The notes: a model not told the origin generated them from the letters alone. DNA of 64,000 bases from Macrocystis pyrifera (GCA_031763025.1 JASSKH010000001.1:25236039-25300038); one strand, 5' to 3'. Counted from the stretch's first letter, positions 1 through 15,000 are shown. Numbers and translations are program-made.

Positions 1-18
1 AACAAGGATCCAGGCGAG
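1..18 (+). CDS. Gene 1, exon fragment at window edge (IQ-like)
   Basis: The first 18 bases end in a consensus donor (GAG|GTAAGA). Read with two bases left over they give TRIQA, which spliced to the next exon yields an IQ-like motif followed by Y-R-S-L-L-A-R-R-R. The fragment is very short, so it rests on the donor and on phase agreement. Confidence 0.45.
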
Positions 19-3000
19 GTAAGAGACTACACCACGTGTGGGGCTCTCGGTCGATCGGTGGATGGATGGGTGGACGGATGGGTGGGTGGCTGGGTTGCTG
101 GGCCTTCGGTTTTGTAGATTTTGAACTTTTGAAGCAGGAGTTGCCGCTCTGCTGCAGGCCGTACATGTCAAGCGTCGACTACGTCGTCTATTTGTTTTTC
201 AGAATACTCCACTAAACGCGGAACGGCAGGTGGACAGAGTATCGTATCGCTTATCGAAAGCGATTGGACCGATACAAATATTCTACGATGTTTGATCTCG
301 GTTTTGAGAAAACAAAGCGCACCCCAAGTTCTCTGCGATACGATCAAGGCCGGTTTCGCCTGACATTCCGGACAGTGCGTGCGCATGTCGGCAGTGTCAC
401 ACCCCCAAGTTATCCGCCACGCCTTGTCAGGAGGTTTTGATGTTGGCGTCTCGTAGCGACATCTTGCTCCGAGTTGCCAGCGCTACGTACGTGAATGTAG
501 AGACCGTCTGAGTACTATAATGTGAACATCCGAAACGCTCGTCATGTTTTCCTGACAGGGTGGTACGCAATAAGAGCCAGGTCGTTCTGGCAACGGGGGA
601 GTAAGTGCACTTTCTCTGCGGGATCATTCCGGCTTTCTCGTATCTGTTAGACGCTGTTTTTGTTCGAAATGCCGTCTCTCACTGACTCTACACTCGATGC
701 GAGTCGATGAGGGAAGGAAGGGCCGATTTTTTTCTCGCGATAAAAAATGCAAGGCAACAATCGTAGTGGGGAAGGGGGAGGAGGAGGAGGAGGAGGAAGA
801 AGAGCCTACTGCTTTGTGACACCCGGGTGTGAGACTTTACGACTGTTTTTACGGGGGACCATAGTAAATAGGACCCACGGTACACGTAAAAACCTTGTAT
901 TCCTCTATTGATTTACGAACAATATTGGGTCCTATCTACTGTGGTCCCTCGTAATAATAGGAAGGAGAGCGAAAAGAAGGGCGAAGACATCAAATGGGAT
1001 GGAAACGAACAACAAAAAACAACTCGAGTCATTATTACACAAATAAGTTCACCTATACCCCTTTATGCCATGTATATGTTTGCTTGTGAACTCTGTTCGA
1101 AATCCACCTCTCCATCCCCGCCTTTATGTGTTGCGTGTGAGAGCAGGTAGCCTTCCGAGGATTCCGATGCAGGAGCTCTTACCGCTCGCTGCTCGCCCGG
1201 AGGAGACGAGCCGCCACCATGTTGCAGGCGGCGGAGCGTCGAAAGCGGGCCGTCGTGACTGCGGCGGGCCTTCGGCAGCAGCGCGCGAGCCCGTGGGAGC
1301 AGCTCTGGGACGACGAGGGTAGAAGCTTTTATTTCTACCACAAGGTGCACAAGGGTTTAGGCTGTTGTATATCGTTCCGGACGGGAATATAACGAGCATT
1401 TGGGCACTAATATTAATCTTAAACGTCCCTTAGATTTCGGTCCAGGAAGGTTTCACGCATGCGACAGATCATCTAGATCCTAACCTGCCGTTTTGATATA
1501 TTGTGCAGGATCTGTGTACGTAGAACAGATTTAACTACAGTATCCTTTCACGCTACCAACTATTATTCAATGTAAGTGTTGGATTGGATGAGGCCTCCTG
1601 TTCCGGAGCGGGAGGGCCTCGCCCGGGATAAACCCGGCGGTGAGTGCGCTCTCAGCGCGGCGCCCATCCCTGGGATTGAAACGAACGTGCAGAAAAAAAT
1701 ACTGCAGTATCCTTTCACGCTGCCAACGATCACTCAATGTAAGCATTGGATTGGATGAGGCCTCCAGCTCCGGTCGGTGGTCCTACCCAAACTTCCTTGT
1801 GTTTTCTTTGTTCGAGACTAGCCACCTACCGGGCACGGTGCTGAGTCTCACCCAAACTTGCTTCGTACTGGTAGATTTTAGCCGTGCGTCGGCGCGCACG
1901 CGCAGGAAATTGACCCTCAAAAGCTGGGGGCAGTGGAAGCTCGCTGGCAGCCGGGTATCAGTGGTCTCGTTTCCTCTTTTGACGGTTGGACCTGCATGCA
2001 AGTGGTCGATCCGACGTAGAAATTCGCTCCGTTCTCCGACTTCCACCTCCCGATCTTCATGATCTCGTCAACGGTCGTACCCGCCAACGACTTGCTCTCC
2101 GAGACGCGGGACGGGGGGGGCGCATGGTGGTCGGGCATCCCCACCGCTCACCGGCGCCCCTCAACGCCGCCTCGGTTGTCCCCGTTGGTCAGTGCTTGCG
2201 CTCGCCGCAACGATTTTTGCTGAGGAAAACACGTTCTTGAACCTTTCGTAACATCAGTCCCGTTTTGGGGGGCAAACCAATCAAATAATTCTAAGCAACT
2301 GCGGTCCTAGCAGGGTCAGAGAAGAGCATGCAGATTGTACACGGCTTCCCACCCCGCAACATGATCTACACAGATCATGCTGGTACGAAAGAAATTCATG
2401 TATGCATGATCTGCGCTGAAATATTCAGATCACGGAGTGGGGATCGATGATCTCCCCGACACGTGCAAAAGGCATGTTTCGTTGTCGTGCTCACCCCGTT
2501 GGGAACTGCAACACCCGCCGTTTTTCCGGGACTAAAAACACCTGGAATAGCGACCGTTCTTTTTTTTTGTATGGTACGTACATACACAAAGGGCTTAGAT
2601 AGGCTCGTGCTGCTCGCTCGTCTCCGAGCTGTGAACGGGAAATATTCTGTCTCGGTGAAGGTGGTGGATGCGCTTCACTTCCTTCGCCCCCTGCCTCCGC
2701 CCGCGTATCTACTGCGTCAGGACACGGAGGAGTCATGGTGGGAGGATCCGGGCGTGCCGTTTCGACCGATGGTTCGTGACAGAATGTCCGGCGGATTGAT
2801 ACAAGCCTGGCCGCACCTGGAGAAAGAGCTCGTGGAGGTAAACCAACGTCGTCGGCACGGCGTGCCGACGACGACTGCCATTTTTGAGAGTGGTACATAC
2901 CGTATAGCACACAAAAAATGTAGGCTTTTCACCCCTCCCCCCCCCCCGCCCGACGATTTTTTTTTTTTTAAAGCGCTAGGAGAGTGCAAAACCTAAAACG

Positions 3001-6000
3001 CAGAGCCATCGATGCGTCCATCATGGAAAGGCAGGCGTCCTGGACGAGATGACGTTCCCAAAGCCGCCATAATTCTGACTGTTGCGTGTGCCCCCCTCCT
3101 TCTTCTTGTTTTGTAGAAGAACAGGAGGTCCTGAGATTCGTCCCAGCAGATGGAGGTCGGGTGTGTTTTCTTTCTTGCGTGTTTTCGCTGCAGTAATTTT
3201 AGATAAAAAAAACAGGGGACGAATACAGTGTGTCCCCGGGTATGGATAAAGCCTCCGGACTGTAAGCCTCATTGATCCCAAACTGTGTACGAACGATTGC
3301 GACGACGGAATGTTACCGGAGAAACATTTCGTCGTCTCTTTTAAACTCGCATAGCATATAGTTTGGGATTAATGAGGCCTCTCTGCTGTGATCAGCAGGA
3401 TAAATCTCTCTCACTTAGGGCTCTATTATGTACTACCCCCGCATTGATTGATTCGATGGCCATCAACAACGTGGCACCAAGTAGTTAGTTACTCCGGTTT
3501 TAAATAAACACTTGCCAACACACGAAACCAAAAGAGCAGATGTCTTTGTCATCAGCAGACGATATACGAGCTTTCCCTTCGTGTGTTGCAGCCACTTGCT
3601 ACATCATCATCGATGCGTGTTTCGGTAGGAGTAACGCCTAAATTGTGTGAGACCCCTCATTTGAGGAGCTCTATACTACCATCAACTTGACCCAACAAGC
3701 TAATTGAAAAAAAAGTAAGCAAATAAAAAAAAAATCGGCGACTACTATTAATAGTGGTACTACCGTGGGTAGGAGGGTGTCTTATCTTCATTTTTACTAC
3801 CGCGTATTTGGCCACTCGGGCGACCGAACGTTGGACTTTGAAAATAATGTTATGGGCGCAAGTGTACCGAAACAACAATCCCACGGCGGTAGGTGTTGCA
3901 TGCTGCAAAAAAAAACAAAGCCCTTGTGAAGCTTAAGAGCTGCAGGTATTTAGGGGGCAAGTCGTACCCGACCGAGTGGTGCTATTTACGCGGCTGACAA
4001 CGCAGGGCCTCACCGTGATCCCCCCCTCCCTGCCATAGTAGCCTTGACCGGGCCAGGCTTTATGTAACGAATACGTACTGTAAAGTATACCGGTACTCCC
4101 CTGTCGAGGATCGCCGCCAGCGATACAGGTTTCACAGATCATCGGGCAGATCATCTACAGGTCAGTTCTTATCCCACTTCATGATCTAGATCCTTCAAGG
4201 CAGAAGATGTGTTCCCGATCGCGCAGTTGTTCAGCTCATCTTGTTGCCGGGCGGGACCCGTGCAATCTGGATGATCTTGCAGTAGCAAACAATGGTTCCT
4301 GCGTTGTATCTGCCCTATAAGACAGATCTTGCGCATCCTCCCACAACAGCAGGTGAGGAGGAACTAGCAGATGATCTACTGTAGACAGATAGATCATGAT
4401 CTGCATGATGTGTGGATGATCTGTCTGTCCGAGGTGTGACAACGTTTGCGCCCAAAAAGTGCGACGCCTGCCGTTCGAGAGTTCGCATAGGGGATGTGAT
4501 TTTTTCTTTCAGCCCAAACCGACACGCAACAAGGGGCTCTTCGGAGAGATCTAGCTAGTCGACTAGCCCACTAATCTGGCTTTGCCCAGTCGATTTACCG
4601 GCTAAGGATAGTCAGTCGATTGACTGCATCTACCGATCAGGTACTAGTCGTTTAAAAAAATATGCCGACTCACAGCTCTACCCGAAGGAGCTAGTTAAGC
4701 CAACGATCTTTCAGGCGTGCCATACTGTTGCCGACTAGGTACATACCTACCTGTCACGATAAGGAGCTCCTGGTAGACATGGTTTTCGAGGCTAACCTAC
4801 GGATTCCACCCCCCCGTGCCCACGGCCATAGCGTCCCAAAGCGTAACACTCAGCATTATGAGGGTGTTTGTGAAGAATTTGGTCGGGGAGGGTTTCTTGC
4901 AAGTCTGTGTCCTGTATAAAAGCAATCATAATCCACGAAAAACCAATTGGTTTTTCAACCTTAAGGATTGTCGGGATGGGGTAATTTTTTAGGGTTGGTA
5001 AAGTATACAAATCGGAGAAACCCCTGATCCACCTGTTTAGCCAATCAGCTCTTCACGTTTTGCCGATTTCAACTATTTTTTTTTATAGCCCAACCAAATT
5101 AGACTACACACAAACATCCTATTATTGGTCAGAAGGGAAAATCTACTATTAATACTGTATACCACCAAGTCGGCGCTGACTTGGTGGTTTGTTTTATTAA
5201 GAATAGCTTTTCCCTTGCGACTAAATAAATGATACGCGTGACTTAGATTATCGGGTGTGTATCATCAACTTTTTCAGGTGGAAAAATGGGGGAAGGTGGT
5301 TTCTTCTACCCTGACCAGCAGCGCGTGGCGAGGGGTGCGCCCCGGAAGTAATGCCGAGGTTGGTGGTCCAGTAGGTTGTTCCTTTCTGACCAATTAGGCA
5401 TGTCCTGAGCTAGCTAGCGTCCACCATCATGCCGTGTGCTTTCTTGTTGTTCAGGCGAGCGGCGCCGCGCCGGGCTTCTGCATGCGGTGCAGGACGGAGA
5501 AAGCTACTCGCATTTGCGACCAATGTGTATTTGATGCCCACGAAAAGCACGCATGGGGAGGCGGGAAATGGCACCTGTGCTTCGTCTGCTTCGCGGTGAG
5601 CTTTAGAGGCGCATGGGTGTATGATACATATCTCCGTGCTACCTGCTGGGCACAACTGGGCACAGCTGGCCAGCCTGGTGACGCGTGGGCTAGCACAGGG
5701 GCGCAGTGGTGTACCCATTTTAAGACCGTCCGGTTTAAGGCCACATGGTAGAGAGGTTTAAGACCGAGTAGATTGACCTCGGCACGAGCAAAATTGGCGA
5801 TGACAAGAGAGGTAATGATTTGACACAAATCATGGAACTAAGGGTGCCATCAAAAATGTCTTGAATCTGTATTGTGGAGTGGTCGCTCACGATCACTCGT
5901 CATTTCGTTCCCAAAGCCTCGTGAGCAGAGGGGGACACGAAATATTTATTGAGACCTCCCACCCACCCGTCAGTAGAATGAGCGTTCATAGGCTTGGATT

Positions 6001-9000
6001 CCCAGATCATTAGCAGGTACTGTCCCCGCGCAGAGCAGGCGATGCGCTCGTCTACTCAGCGCGGGGCGAAATACCGGACGAGGATCTCATCCAAGAATCG
6101 AATACCTACGTCAAGTGATCCAGGACATCGAGTCAGGATACTGCAGAAAAAAAAAAACACTTGGAACTAGTACGGGATCATTTTTTTTTTTCCAATGTTA
6201 ATAGTAAAAGATAGTACCACATTAGAGACAAGGTCATTTTTTTTTCTCACGGGGTGATCTAAATTGGGGCACGGCAGTGGTCTTAAAATGGGTACATCAC
6301 ACTGTATCAAGTTCTGGGCATTTTTTTAAAGGGCGACCCCTGTACTTTGTAGACCTCGCTCGAGCTCGGCTAACCCCGTTAGGACTGCGGTCCCGTTTTG
6401 CGGACAAACTACTTGGAAATTCTATGCGGACAAACCAAAACGGGACTGCAGTCCTAAAAGAGTCAAGTGTAGGATGGGTAGCCCAAACACGGAGCACCAC
6501 GCCTCACAGAACCCGCATAGACTCCAGCAAGTCTACGCGTTGTTCTCAATTATTATTGGCACCGCGATGCAAAAAAAATATAATTATACTATTTGCGCCA
6601 GCACCAGTCTGGCTGTCTGTCAGCTCCGAGGGTTCAGTGCTATGATACTGCCTTGAAGGAGGCTGAAAGCCCGGTAATTACCTGGGTTCAAGTATTAGGA
6701 TAGTGTTTGTAGTGCTTGGGAGGCGTATCGTAGATGGCACACCCGAGGTTTCGAGCTCGGCTCTTAGTCTCCGCGTGCACGAAAGGAGTAAAGCTGCTCT
6801 TCTTCTATCTCTAAGCAAACAACACACGTGAGACTCAACGAGTACCGACTTGATAGGCAAACCTGTCCAGGGATACAGAGTGTCCCGGCCTTGATCTTGA
6901 CAAGCGGCGTCGATACAAAGTGTCCCGACTTTGATCTTAACATCAGCCTCTGATTGCAAACACCATCTCGGCGACACGCATCGCGATCCCTTGTAAAGCC
7001 TGTACTTTAATCGGCCACGCGCTACGTGCATGTATGCCAGGAGCGCCATGCAGACAAGCCGGAACTTGCTTCCCACACATTTTCTCCCGTCTATCCTGCG
7101 GGAAAGGGCACGTTAGCGTGCAGCTTATGCGACCGGCCGGCGTCACGAAGGTAGGTTTCCTCCGCTCGCGAAGGCGTGCCTTAAACGGTACCTTATACAT
7201 ACGATAGCCACTAAATTTGTTGGTATATTTTATACCAAGGTAGGTCCCAACTTTTCGTAGGCTCCTCCTCTCGCTTGAGGAGCTCAATGCCTGTGAAAAA
7301 AAAAGTGTTAGGACTGCAGTCCCGTTCCGAGGACAAACTGCTGCCTATTACGGGGGTCCATAGTTAACAGGACCTATGGTATTCATAAAACCTGTATATG
7401 TACCTATTTTTACTAATAATATTTGGTCCTATTTACTATGGTTCCCCGTAATAAAATTTGAGTGATTTGTCCGCTAAGAGGGTGAACAAGCCCGAGACAC
7501 ACACTGCCACATGGCTAAGTATCTCACAAACGATGTTGCAAAAATTAACATTTTTATTGCGTGGCATCCGAAACGCAGTCGGCCGGGACCCCCCTCCCCC
7601 CCCGCTTGCCCAACTCGGGGCGGAAAACCAAACTTGAGGGGGAGATATTGAACAAATGTAGCGAATCAAACCCCCGCAAGGTGTCAACAAACCTCCCACC
7701 GGGAATGAGTATCAAACGGAGCTTCTATTTCCGTCCAGAGTAAGTGCTCCTTACGCTGTGCTACAACGCTCAATGTCTCCACAAGGCTTCTATTTTCGCC
7801 CACGTTGTGCGATCATAGCGGAGGGGGGGGGGGGGGGGGGGGGGGGGTCCCGCCCACCTGTGACTTAACGAGTATATAGCTCTCATCAGTGGAAGAGATG
7901 TCTCGGTGAAAACTGTTATGGGGTCAAGCGTGCAGCCTCAACACCTCGTACCGCAGCTCGGCCGCGTCGTCTCACTCGAAAAAGCGAATATAGTTGCATG
8001 CTCATCAACACGGTTATTTTGTGCCGATCAAAACCACAATCAGCCCCTATTGCTTATATGTATATATAATGCGTACGTACTATGTGCGTACGTACGTACA
8101 ATTTTGCTACGCGAGAACGCCCTCCGAAACCAACTTTTCTGAAACAAAAAAAAAAAAAAAAAAAAGGTGTCTGGGGCTGGAGGTACCGCACAGGGCTTTG
8201 GTGGTGGCCGCCCGAATGCTGCAGCATGCGCTCAGCATCCAGGACGAGAGAGAAACAAAACAGCAGCTACCTACCGCGGCCGCCGCGGCGACGGCGGCGG
8301 CGCCTGGCGCGATCGTAGAGCTAACGAGCCCGGGGAAGTCAGCAAAAAACGTCGGTCCTGCAGCGACCGGAGGCGGTGGCAAGGTCGGGGACGATCGGCT
8401 GAAGAAGCAGAAGGATTTGAGAGGTCCGCCCCCTCCGCCCGTCTCGCGCGAAGAATTTGGGCGCATCGTGGGCCTTTGCCTCCTGCCCTACAGCCTCACC
8501 TGGACGGACGCGATTTATGGGGTGTGCTTGGGGGAGGGGGGGGTTGAGGGAGAAGAGGGGGCGGCGACCTCCGGCGCCGACAGCGGCAAGGCGAAGAAGA
8601 AGGGAAAGGTTACAAAGGTGCGTTTTGCACGGTATGTAAGTGCTTGTGGGATACCCGGGCCTGACGTGCCTACCTGGGTATAACCTACTCGGGAAAAACC
8701 TACCCGGGTGTATACGTACTCGGGGGTACTCGGGTATGACGTACCCGGGTAAGTTATTCCCGGGTAGTTTATGCCTATGCTACCGCCCGTCAATGCCGTA
8801 CCCGTCTTAACTTGATATTTTAGATACTACAACGGGGTAGTCGGGGAGTTTTTAGTTTTTACCCTAAAACCATACCCGCGAAATTGCCTGCCCTACTTCG
8901 AAACACGCTTTTTGAAAGGTGGCGCGGACGCGCGATGAGTTCTGGAGGGCCTTCGGAGCCGAGCTGGAGAGGGCAGGGGGTGATTGTGACGATATTTTAT

Positions 9001-12000
9001 GCAGGTGAAAAATACTCTCCCCTCCCCTACGGCCACACATGACATGAGTACACCGTCAACGTTCCGTCAGGAGAGAAAAGGAATGTGTGTGTGTGTGTGT
9101 GCGAGTCCATCAACAAGCTCAAATTATTGCTCACGGTGTTTGGTTAGTTTTTTTTTGCTGCCTGACGGATGCTGACCACTGCGGATCACCACAATGTGTG
9201 CATGCGCAGAAACTTTGCGTTCTTCGTGCACCTTTTTTAACTAGTCGCATCGTCCACAAGTCGGACTCGAAAAGTGAACCGCACGCTTTCGTTTCTTGAT
9301 GGCCCGTGCTGCGATGGTCACTTTTTTTTTCGCCAAAATATTTCCGGCTGTTGGGGGAAGCTCCTTAAGGGAACTGCTGAACATACCCAATATTGTTGGA
9401 ATTCCATTCGTTCATGTTGTTTGTTGTTGTTGTTGTTGTTGTTGTTGTAGTTCTCATATTAACCCATCGCCAAAAACCTAGTCCCGTGGTCACTGGACAG
9501 GCTCCTAAGAACTCTGGAGCGGAAGAAGACCTCATTTTTTTTTTCCAAGTAAAAAACACGTAACACAAAACACAAAACACGCTGCTGTATACACGGTACT
9601 GAATTGAAGCACATCGTACGCCTCAACAAGCAAGCACAAAAATGAAGAGGGGGAAGAAAGATGTGAAATCAATCAACCCACAAGGACGTATCATGTTGTT
9701 TCGAGCCATCCCACGGTAGGGGTGCACCAGAAGATCCTGAGCCCCTCACATTAGGAGCTCAATATCTCAACCCTTACAATATTTGGAAGAAATTCGTTCG
9801 TGCCACCCGACCGGGACTTGCATGCGCTAGTCCTAAAACGAATACGCGAGTAAAAAGTTCATCCTAGCTGATAGAAACTCAATTTGTCAGAAACCTTTGG
9901 CCCCAATAGTGCAACCCCTACCGTGGGGTGACTCTTTCCGGTGATACGTCATCATGCCTACTCATTCAGTGCTGCAGCGCACAGACACGCCTATTTAACT
10001 CTAATTCCAAGTAAGTTGTGCCCCAAACGGGAGTGCAGTCCTATAGGAACCAAGCGTGCCATATTCTATCAAAAGTCAGATTTTGGGTGGGGTATACTAC
10101 CGGTAGTGTAGAACTCCTCAAGCCAGGAGTCTCAGAAAAATTTGCCGCCACCCCTGCATGCCGTACCATTTTTTGTTTGTTTTGCTTTCTTCGCAATTAT
10201 GATCTTTGCCCCTTCTTTTCTCTCTCCCTCTTACCCGTGAGTCAGGCCCTGCAGTCAGACCCGGAGTCACAAAGCAGGCTCTCTCCACTCCCCCCCCCCC
10301 TCCGCACTACTGTTCGTGCCTTCGTTTTTGTCGCGAAATGGACCTCAGCCATTTCTGCCCCCGTCGACTCGCGTCTAATTTCTTTCGTTTCTGTTCTTCG
10401 CCCAGACGTTTTTGTTTTCCGTTTATTTTTTGTGACAAGGACCATCATTTTTTTTATTTTTTTATCGCGGGAAAGACATGCTTACCATGTTTTATTTCCC
10501 TTGCAAGTTGACTCTCGCATTCTCGAAAGTTTTCGTCGGGTCCAACAGTTTTGTTTCCCTCCCGTTTTCGTGACGGCAAGTGCTGAGAGGTTGTCCACCG
10601 CGCTCCTCCCGCCCCTCCCCCCTCCCGACTGCGGTTGCATTCCTTCCTTTTTATCGCGGGAAAGAGTGCTCACCTTTTGTTCTTCCCTCATTGACTTCGC
10701 ACCCTCGAATTTCGGCTGGTTCGACCACTATTTTTGTTTCCCCCTTGTTTTCTGGTGACAGCGAGTGCTGGGAGTTCGTCCACCGTCGTGGGCTTCGAGC
10801 GCAGCACCGCTGGAAGGGGTTCAACGAGGGTTCCCCCGCGTGCGTATCATGTTGTCGCAGTCCCGCCGAGCGAAGGTGCAAAGTCTGCCGCGACCTCCTC
10901 TGCGCGGCTTGCTTCATCGAAAGGTATTATCGGTTCGATGGTTTCGTTCGAGCATATTGTAGGCTTGGGAACAATAAAATATCGAGGGATCGGTCTACGA
11001 CTACACAGTAGAGCATCCAGCGACGAAATAGTGCGTACTCGTACACACACACCCTATTTTTAGGCTGCATTCTACATGTGTTTTTTTTTTTTGCTCCACG
11101 CACGAGCAAAAAAACGGTCCTCCACCTCCTCGGGCCGACGCGAACTCGCGAAAAAATTGACCGCAGCATGTGGTCGCGTTTAGGGCTGCAGCCCCGTCTT
11201 GGGGACAGACTATTACTGGGGTCTATAGTTAACAGGACCTATGGCATACATAAAAAATATATATATTTAGGTATTTTTACTAACAATATTTGGTCCTGTT
11301 AACTATGGACCCCCGTAATAGTCTAATTTTTGGGTAGTTTTGTCGCCAGAACGGGACTGCACTCCTAAAAGGGTCATCCACTGCCGCAGATCACACCATG
11401 GGTGCCGGCTTTTTGATTGGCTTAAAGCCCTGACGCACGTACTGTCTGTCGTTTCTAGAGCTGTGAGTCGAGAGGACCTCACGATTAACGACCAAAATCG
11501 GTAGGTACCGTCAGTCGACTAACTGACTTTAGTCGGCCAGTCGGCTGGCGAATCCAGCTTATAGCCAGCCGGCTTGCCGACTTACGTCAAGCGAGCCGAA
11601 TCAGCCCGTCCCCGCAACATCGAGTACACTTTCCCCCCCGCCCCACGGTCCAAAAGTGAAATTAATATATCCTGCATGCAGCAATCCTTCCTGTAAGCAA
11701 GTACGGAAATCAAACAAGTCGGATGAAGTCGGCACCCCCGAGAAACGACTCACTGCTGGTCTGACTAGCGAGCGACTTAAGTCGTGCGGACTTACAGCTT
11801 CTAGGTCGTTTCCCATTTCCTCGCCTCAATAAAGCCACTCTCGAGGGAAGAAACAGCGGCATTCGTGGGAGGCGTTTCTGGAAGAGCCGCAGGAGCTAGT
11901 GCGGTGCCGCGAATGCTCTAGGAGGGTGGGAGACAGGCGTTGCCGAGCTTGCGAGGCGGACCTGTGTGACTCGTGCGAGATGTTCGCGCACCCGGAGGTA

Positions 12001-15000
12001 GGCACTCGCCTTTCCTTGTTGATGAGTGCCGGCATGTTGCTTGGAAGGCGTATCAGCCCAGATGGGCGACATCTAACGTACCCCGGGGACAAACTTGCCT
12101 TTGCTTTTTTTTTTTTGTTTTTGCTTTTTTTATCACCGGGGGTGGTTTCCTGTGGTGAGAGGTGGTATCTCAGAGAAGGGTGGTACCTTGCGTCATACTG
12201 GTATGCGGTAGTCTCAACAGTGATAGCACCCACCACTCTGGTCGGAAATATAAGGGTCTTTCATACATTAATATGAAGACGAAGCGGTCCTAATATAATT
12301 TTCATATGAGGTCCTTCACTTGAGGAGCGCGACGTACACTATTACGGGGGACCATAGTAAATAGGACCAAATATGGTTTGTAAAAATAGTAGAATATACA
12401 GGTTTTTTGTGTGTACCGTAGGTCCTATTTACTATGGTCCCCCGTAATAGATAGAGCTGGGGGTCGGCACAACGTAAGTCACCAACTAGTCATCAGTCGG
12501 ACTAGATTCGAGTTAGTCGGCGACTGACGGCACCTACCAATTAGTTGTTATGGAGTAGCGAAATCCTGCAGACTCACAGCTCTCAACGTACATACGCCCC
12601 GTCCCGCCCAAAATATTTTACTTTTTTTCGGTTAAAAACAAATGAAATTCCGCGACCTGTCGTTGAACAAGAAACAAATGTATGGTTTACTTGGTAGGTA
12701 CTGCGTAAGTCAGAAAGTACACGGTATTTTACAAACGATATCAGGTGTCGGCTGAAGAGTCACAAAGCAGCCCAGACAGAGATGGGCCTGGTCAAACCTC
12801 GCAGGTCAGGTCGAGTTGGGTCCGGCCAGGGTGATCTGGCCCGACCTGTGATATTTTGTGAAAACCTCCTGACCCGACCCGATACGAACCCGATAAGAAC
12901 CCGATACGAACCGACCCGACCCGCGAGATTTTGGCGACCTTTTTGAATCCGACCCGCGGGTCGGGTCATGACCCGCGAAGATGTCTGGATATTTCGGCCA
13001 TAAGGTGCTACCGCTACTGTCTCGTAACCCTGTCTCCGTGAAACACCACGCGTGGGAACCCCGCTGAGTTCCTTCCAATGTTTTACTTTTTTAAATATTA
13101 TGGTTCAGGCTCGTTTGGCATCTCTTTGTTTTTTTGTGCGTACTACTCGTGTAGTACCGCCGTCGGTGCGTTGTGCTCGTTGTGCTCCCCATCCACGCGG
13201 AAAGGATGCTTGGCGTGTTTCTTAGCGTGCTTCCTCCTCCTTGAAGGACAAAAAATTAGTGGGCAGAAATGTTTTTCAAACGAGAGAGTTTAGCCGTTGT
13301 ACATACAGGAGTATATACCCCCCGTAACCCTAGGACCACTCCCAAGAAACAAATCCCACACTAATTCGAAGTAACGTGTCCACAAAAAAAGAGGGTGCAG
13401 TTCCCCGTAGGGGTTAAAAACGTTCAAACACGTCCGGGAATACAACAAACCGGTTCGCGTTAGACTCTGGTATGAAACGGATCTTATTATACTCCCGGCC
13501 AAAAAAATTAGTGCACGATTCGAAACGAGTGCGAAGAGCTTAAGACATGACGTCGAGATGATGACGACTACAGCAGTACAGCAGTAGTGATACCTCTACA
13601 GTGCCGATTGAATAATGCCGGCTACCCTAGATAGTGCCGGTGAATTCGCTTGACACAGATGGGATTGACCAGTGTGGCAGTAAGTGTGCGGAGTAATTAG
13701 TGCCGGTTGGTTGCCGCTATATTAGTGCCGGTACTGTTGGCTGCCGCATACCATGTCGGCACTATGAAGAAGGACCACTACTTCTTGTGTACGTACAGAA
13801 TGGTGGAAGCCCACAAGCAAACCGAGATGTCAGTGGCGTGCGCTTGGCTAACCATTTGTTTCCCCCACACTGCCGCGAGTTGTTTTGATTGTGTACACGG
13901 CACCAAAATCGAACGGCACCTGTTGCAAACTTGAGTTTGGGTTGGAGTTGCAGACCTCGAACCTGAAATAAATACTCTTGTCGGGTCCCCAGAAATTGGA
14001 ACCACGTGTAGGCGACACGTCGACCCGTACAACACATCCGTTTGCTCCAGGAGGGGAGGGCGTTGTGAGGCTTAGTCTGGGCAGGTTAGCGGTCGAATAA
14101 CGTCCTCCCTCTAGCCTAACAGACTCTCTGGTATTTCCTTAACCCTCTCCTAGAACTTCAGAGGGGAAACTTGACGTTAAGAATGGACGATCACGGCGAC
14201 AGCCAATGCGTGATTGGGAGATGATAACAACTCGGTGTCTGAGTCACACTGCAAGGAGTCGTACGGCACGCGCGCAAAACACGGCCCCACCCCGTACCGC
14301 AACTAGGCGGCTCTCGTGCTGCTTCGAAGACGGTTGGTGAAACGAAATATACCGACCGTATTTTTTTGGTCGCTATCAAAGTGATCCCCAAGGGGTTAGC
14401 ACGCACCCTTTTCGGACCGACCAAGCCTAAGATCTACAACGACCGACCGACCGCGGCATAATCTCCAAAAACGAAAGAAATCGGGACCTTCCGTCACTTC
14501 CACGTTTTAAAATAACACAAATACCTGCCGTATCAGTGCGCAGAATGATTATTTAAAATTGTCCTGTTGACCCGGGCAGCATCCAGGGGAGCCGCTGGCC
14601 TATATCTTTGACAAGGAATTACATATAGAATACGCGTGTTCGGTTTATCACAATAAAAAATGGAATATAGACGAGGCGTATTACGCAGCTTGCAAAGTTA
14701 AGTATCAACTATTTAATCAGTCGAACTCACAGCTGACGTATTTCAAAAATTATAAAATACTTGTAAAATTCGGTAAAAATGGAATATAGACGAGACGTAT
14801 TACGCACCTCGTAAAGTTGAGTATCAACTATTTAATCAGTCGAACTCACAGCTGACGTATTTCAAAATTTATAAAATACCTGCCAGCGCACACAACAAGT
14901 TGCTGACAGCTCTCTCCATCTGCCAGGTATCTGGTACGCACATTTGTTTACCCTGCTACGCGAGTTGACGACAGTTACCAAGTATCCTGATGCGCGAGTT

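Noticed and set aside
1219..1344. ATG in a perfect GCCGCCACC context as the gene 1 start
   Set aside because: The same frame is open upstream with an IQ-like helix and a good acceptor, and base 1-18 ends in a donor with matching phase; the start is probably upstream of the window.
7994..8182. Upstream extension of the exon at 8183
   Set aside because: Open frame only; it crosses a poly-A run and TATATA sequence, and the amino acids look random.
10018..10758. 246-codon plus-strand open frame as a gene
   Set aside because: Phe/Ser/Leu-rich translation of a T/C-rich intron leading to the acceptor at 10761; it repeats phrases such as TTTTTATCGCGGGAAAG.
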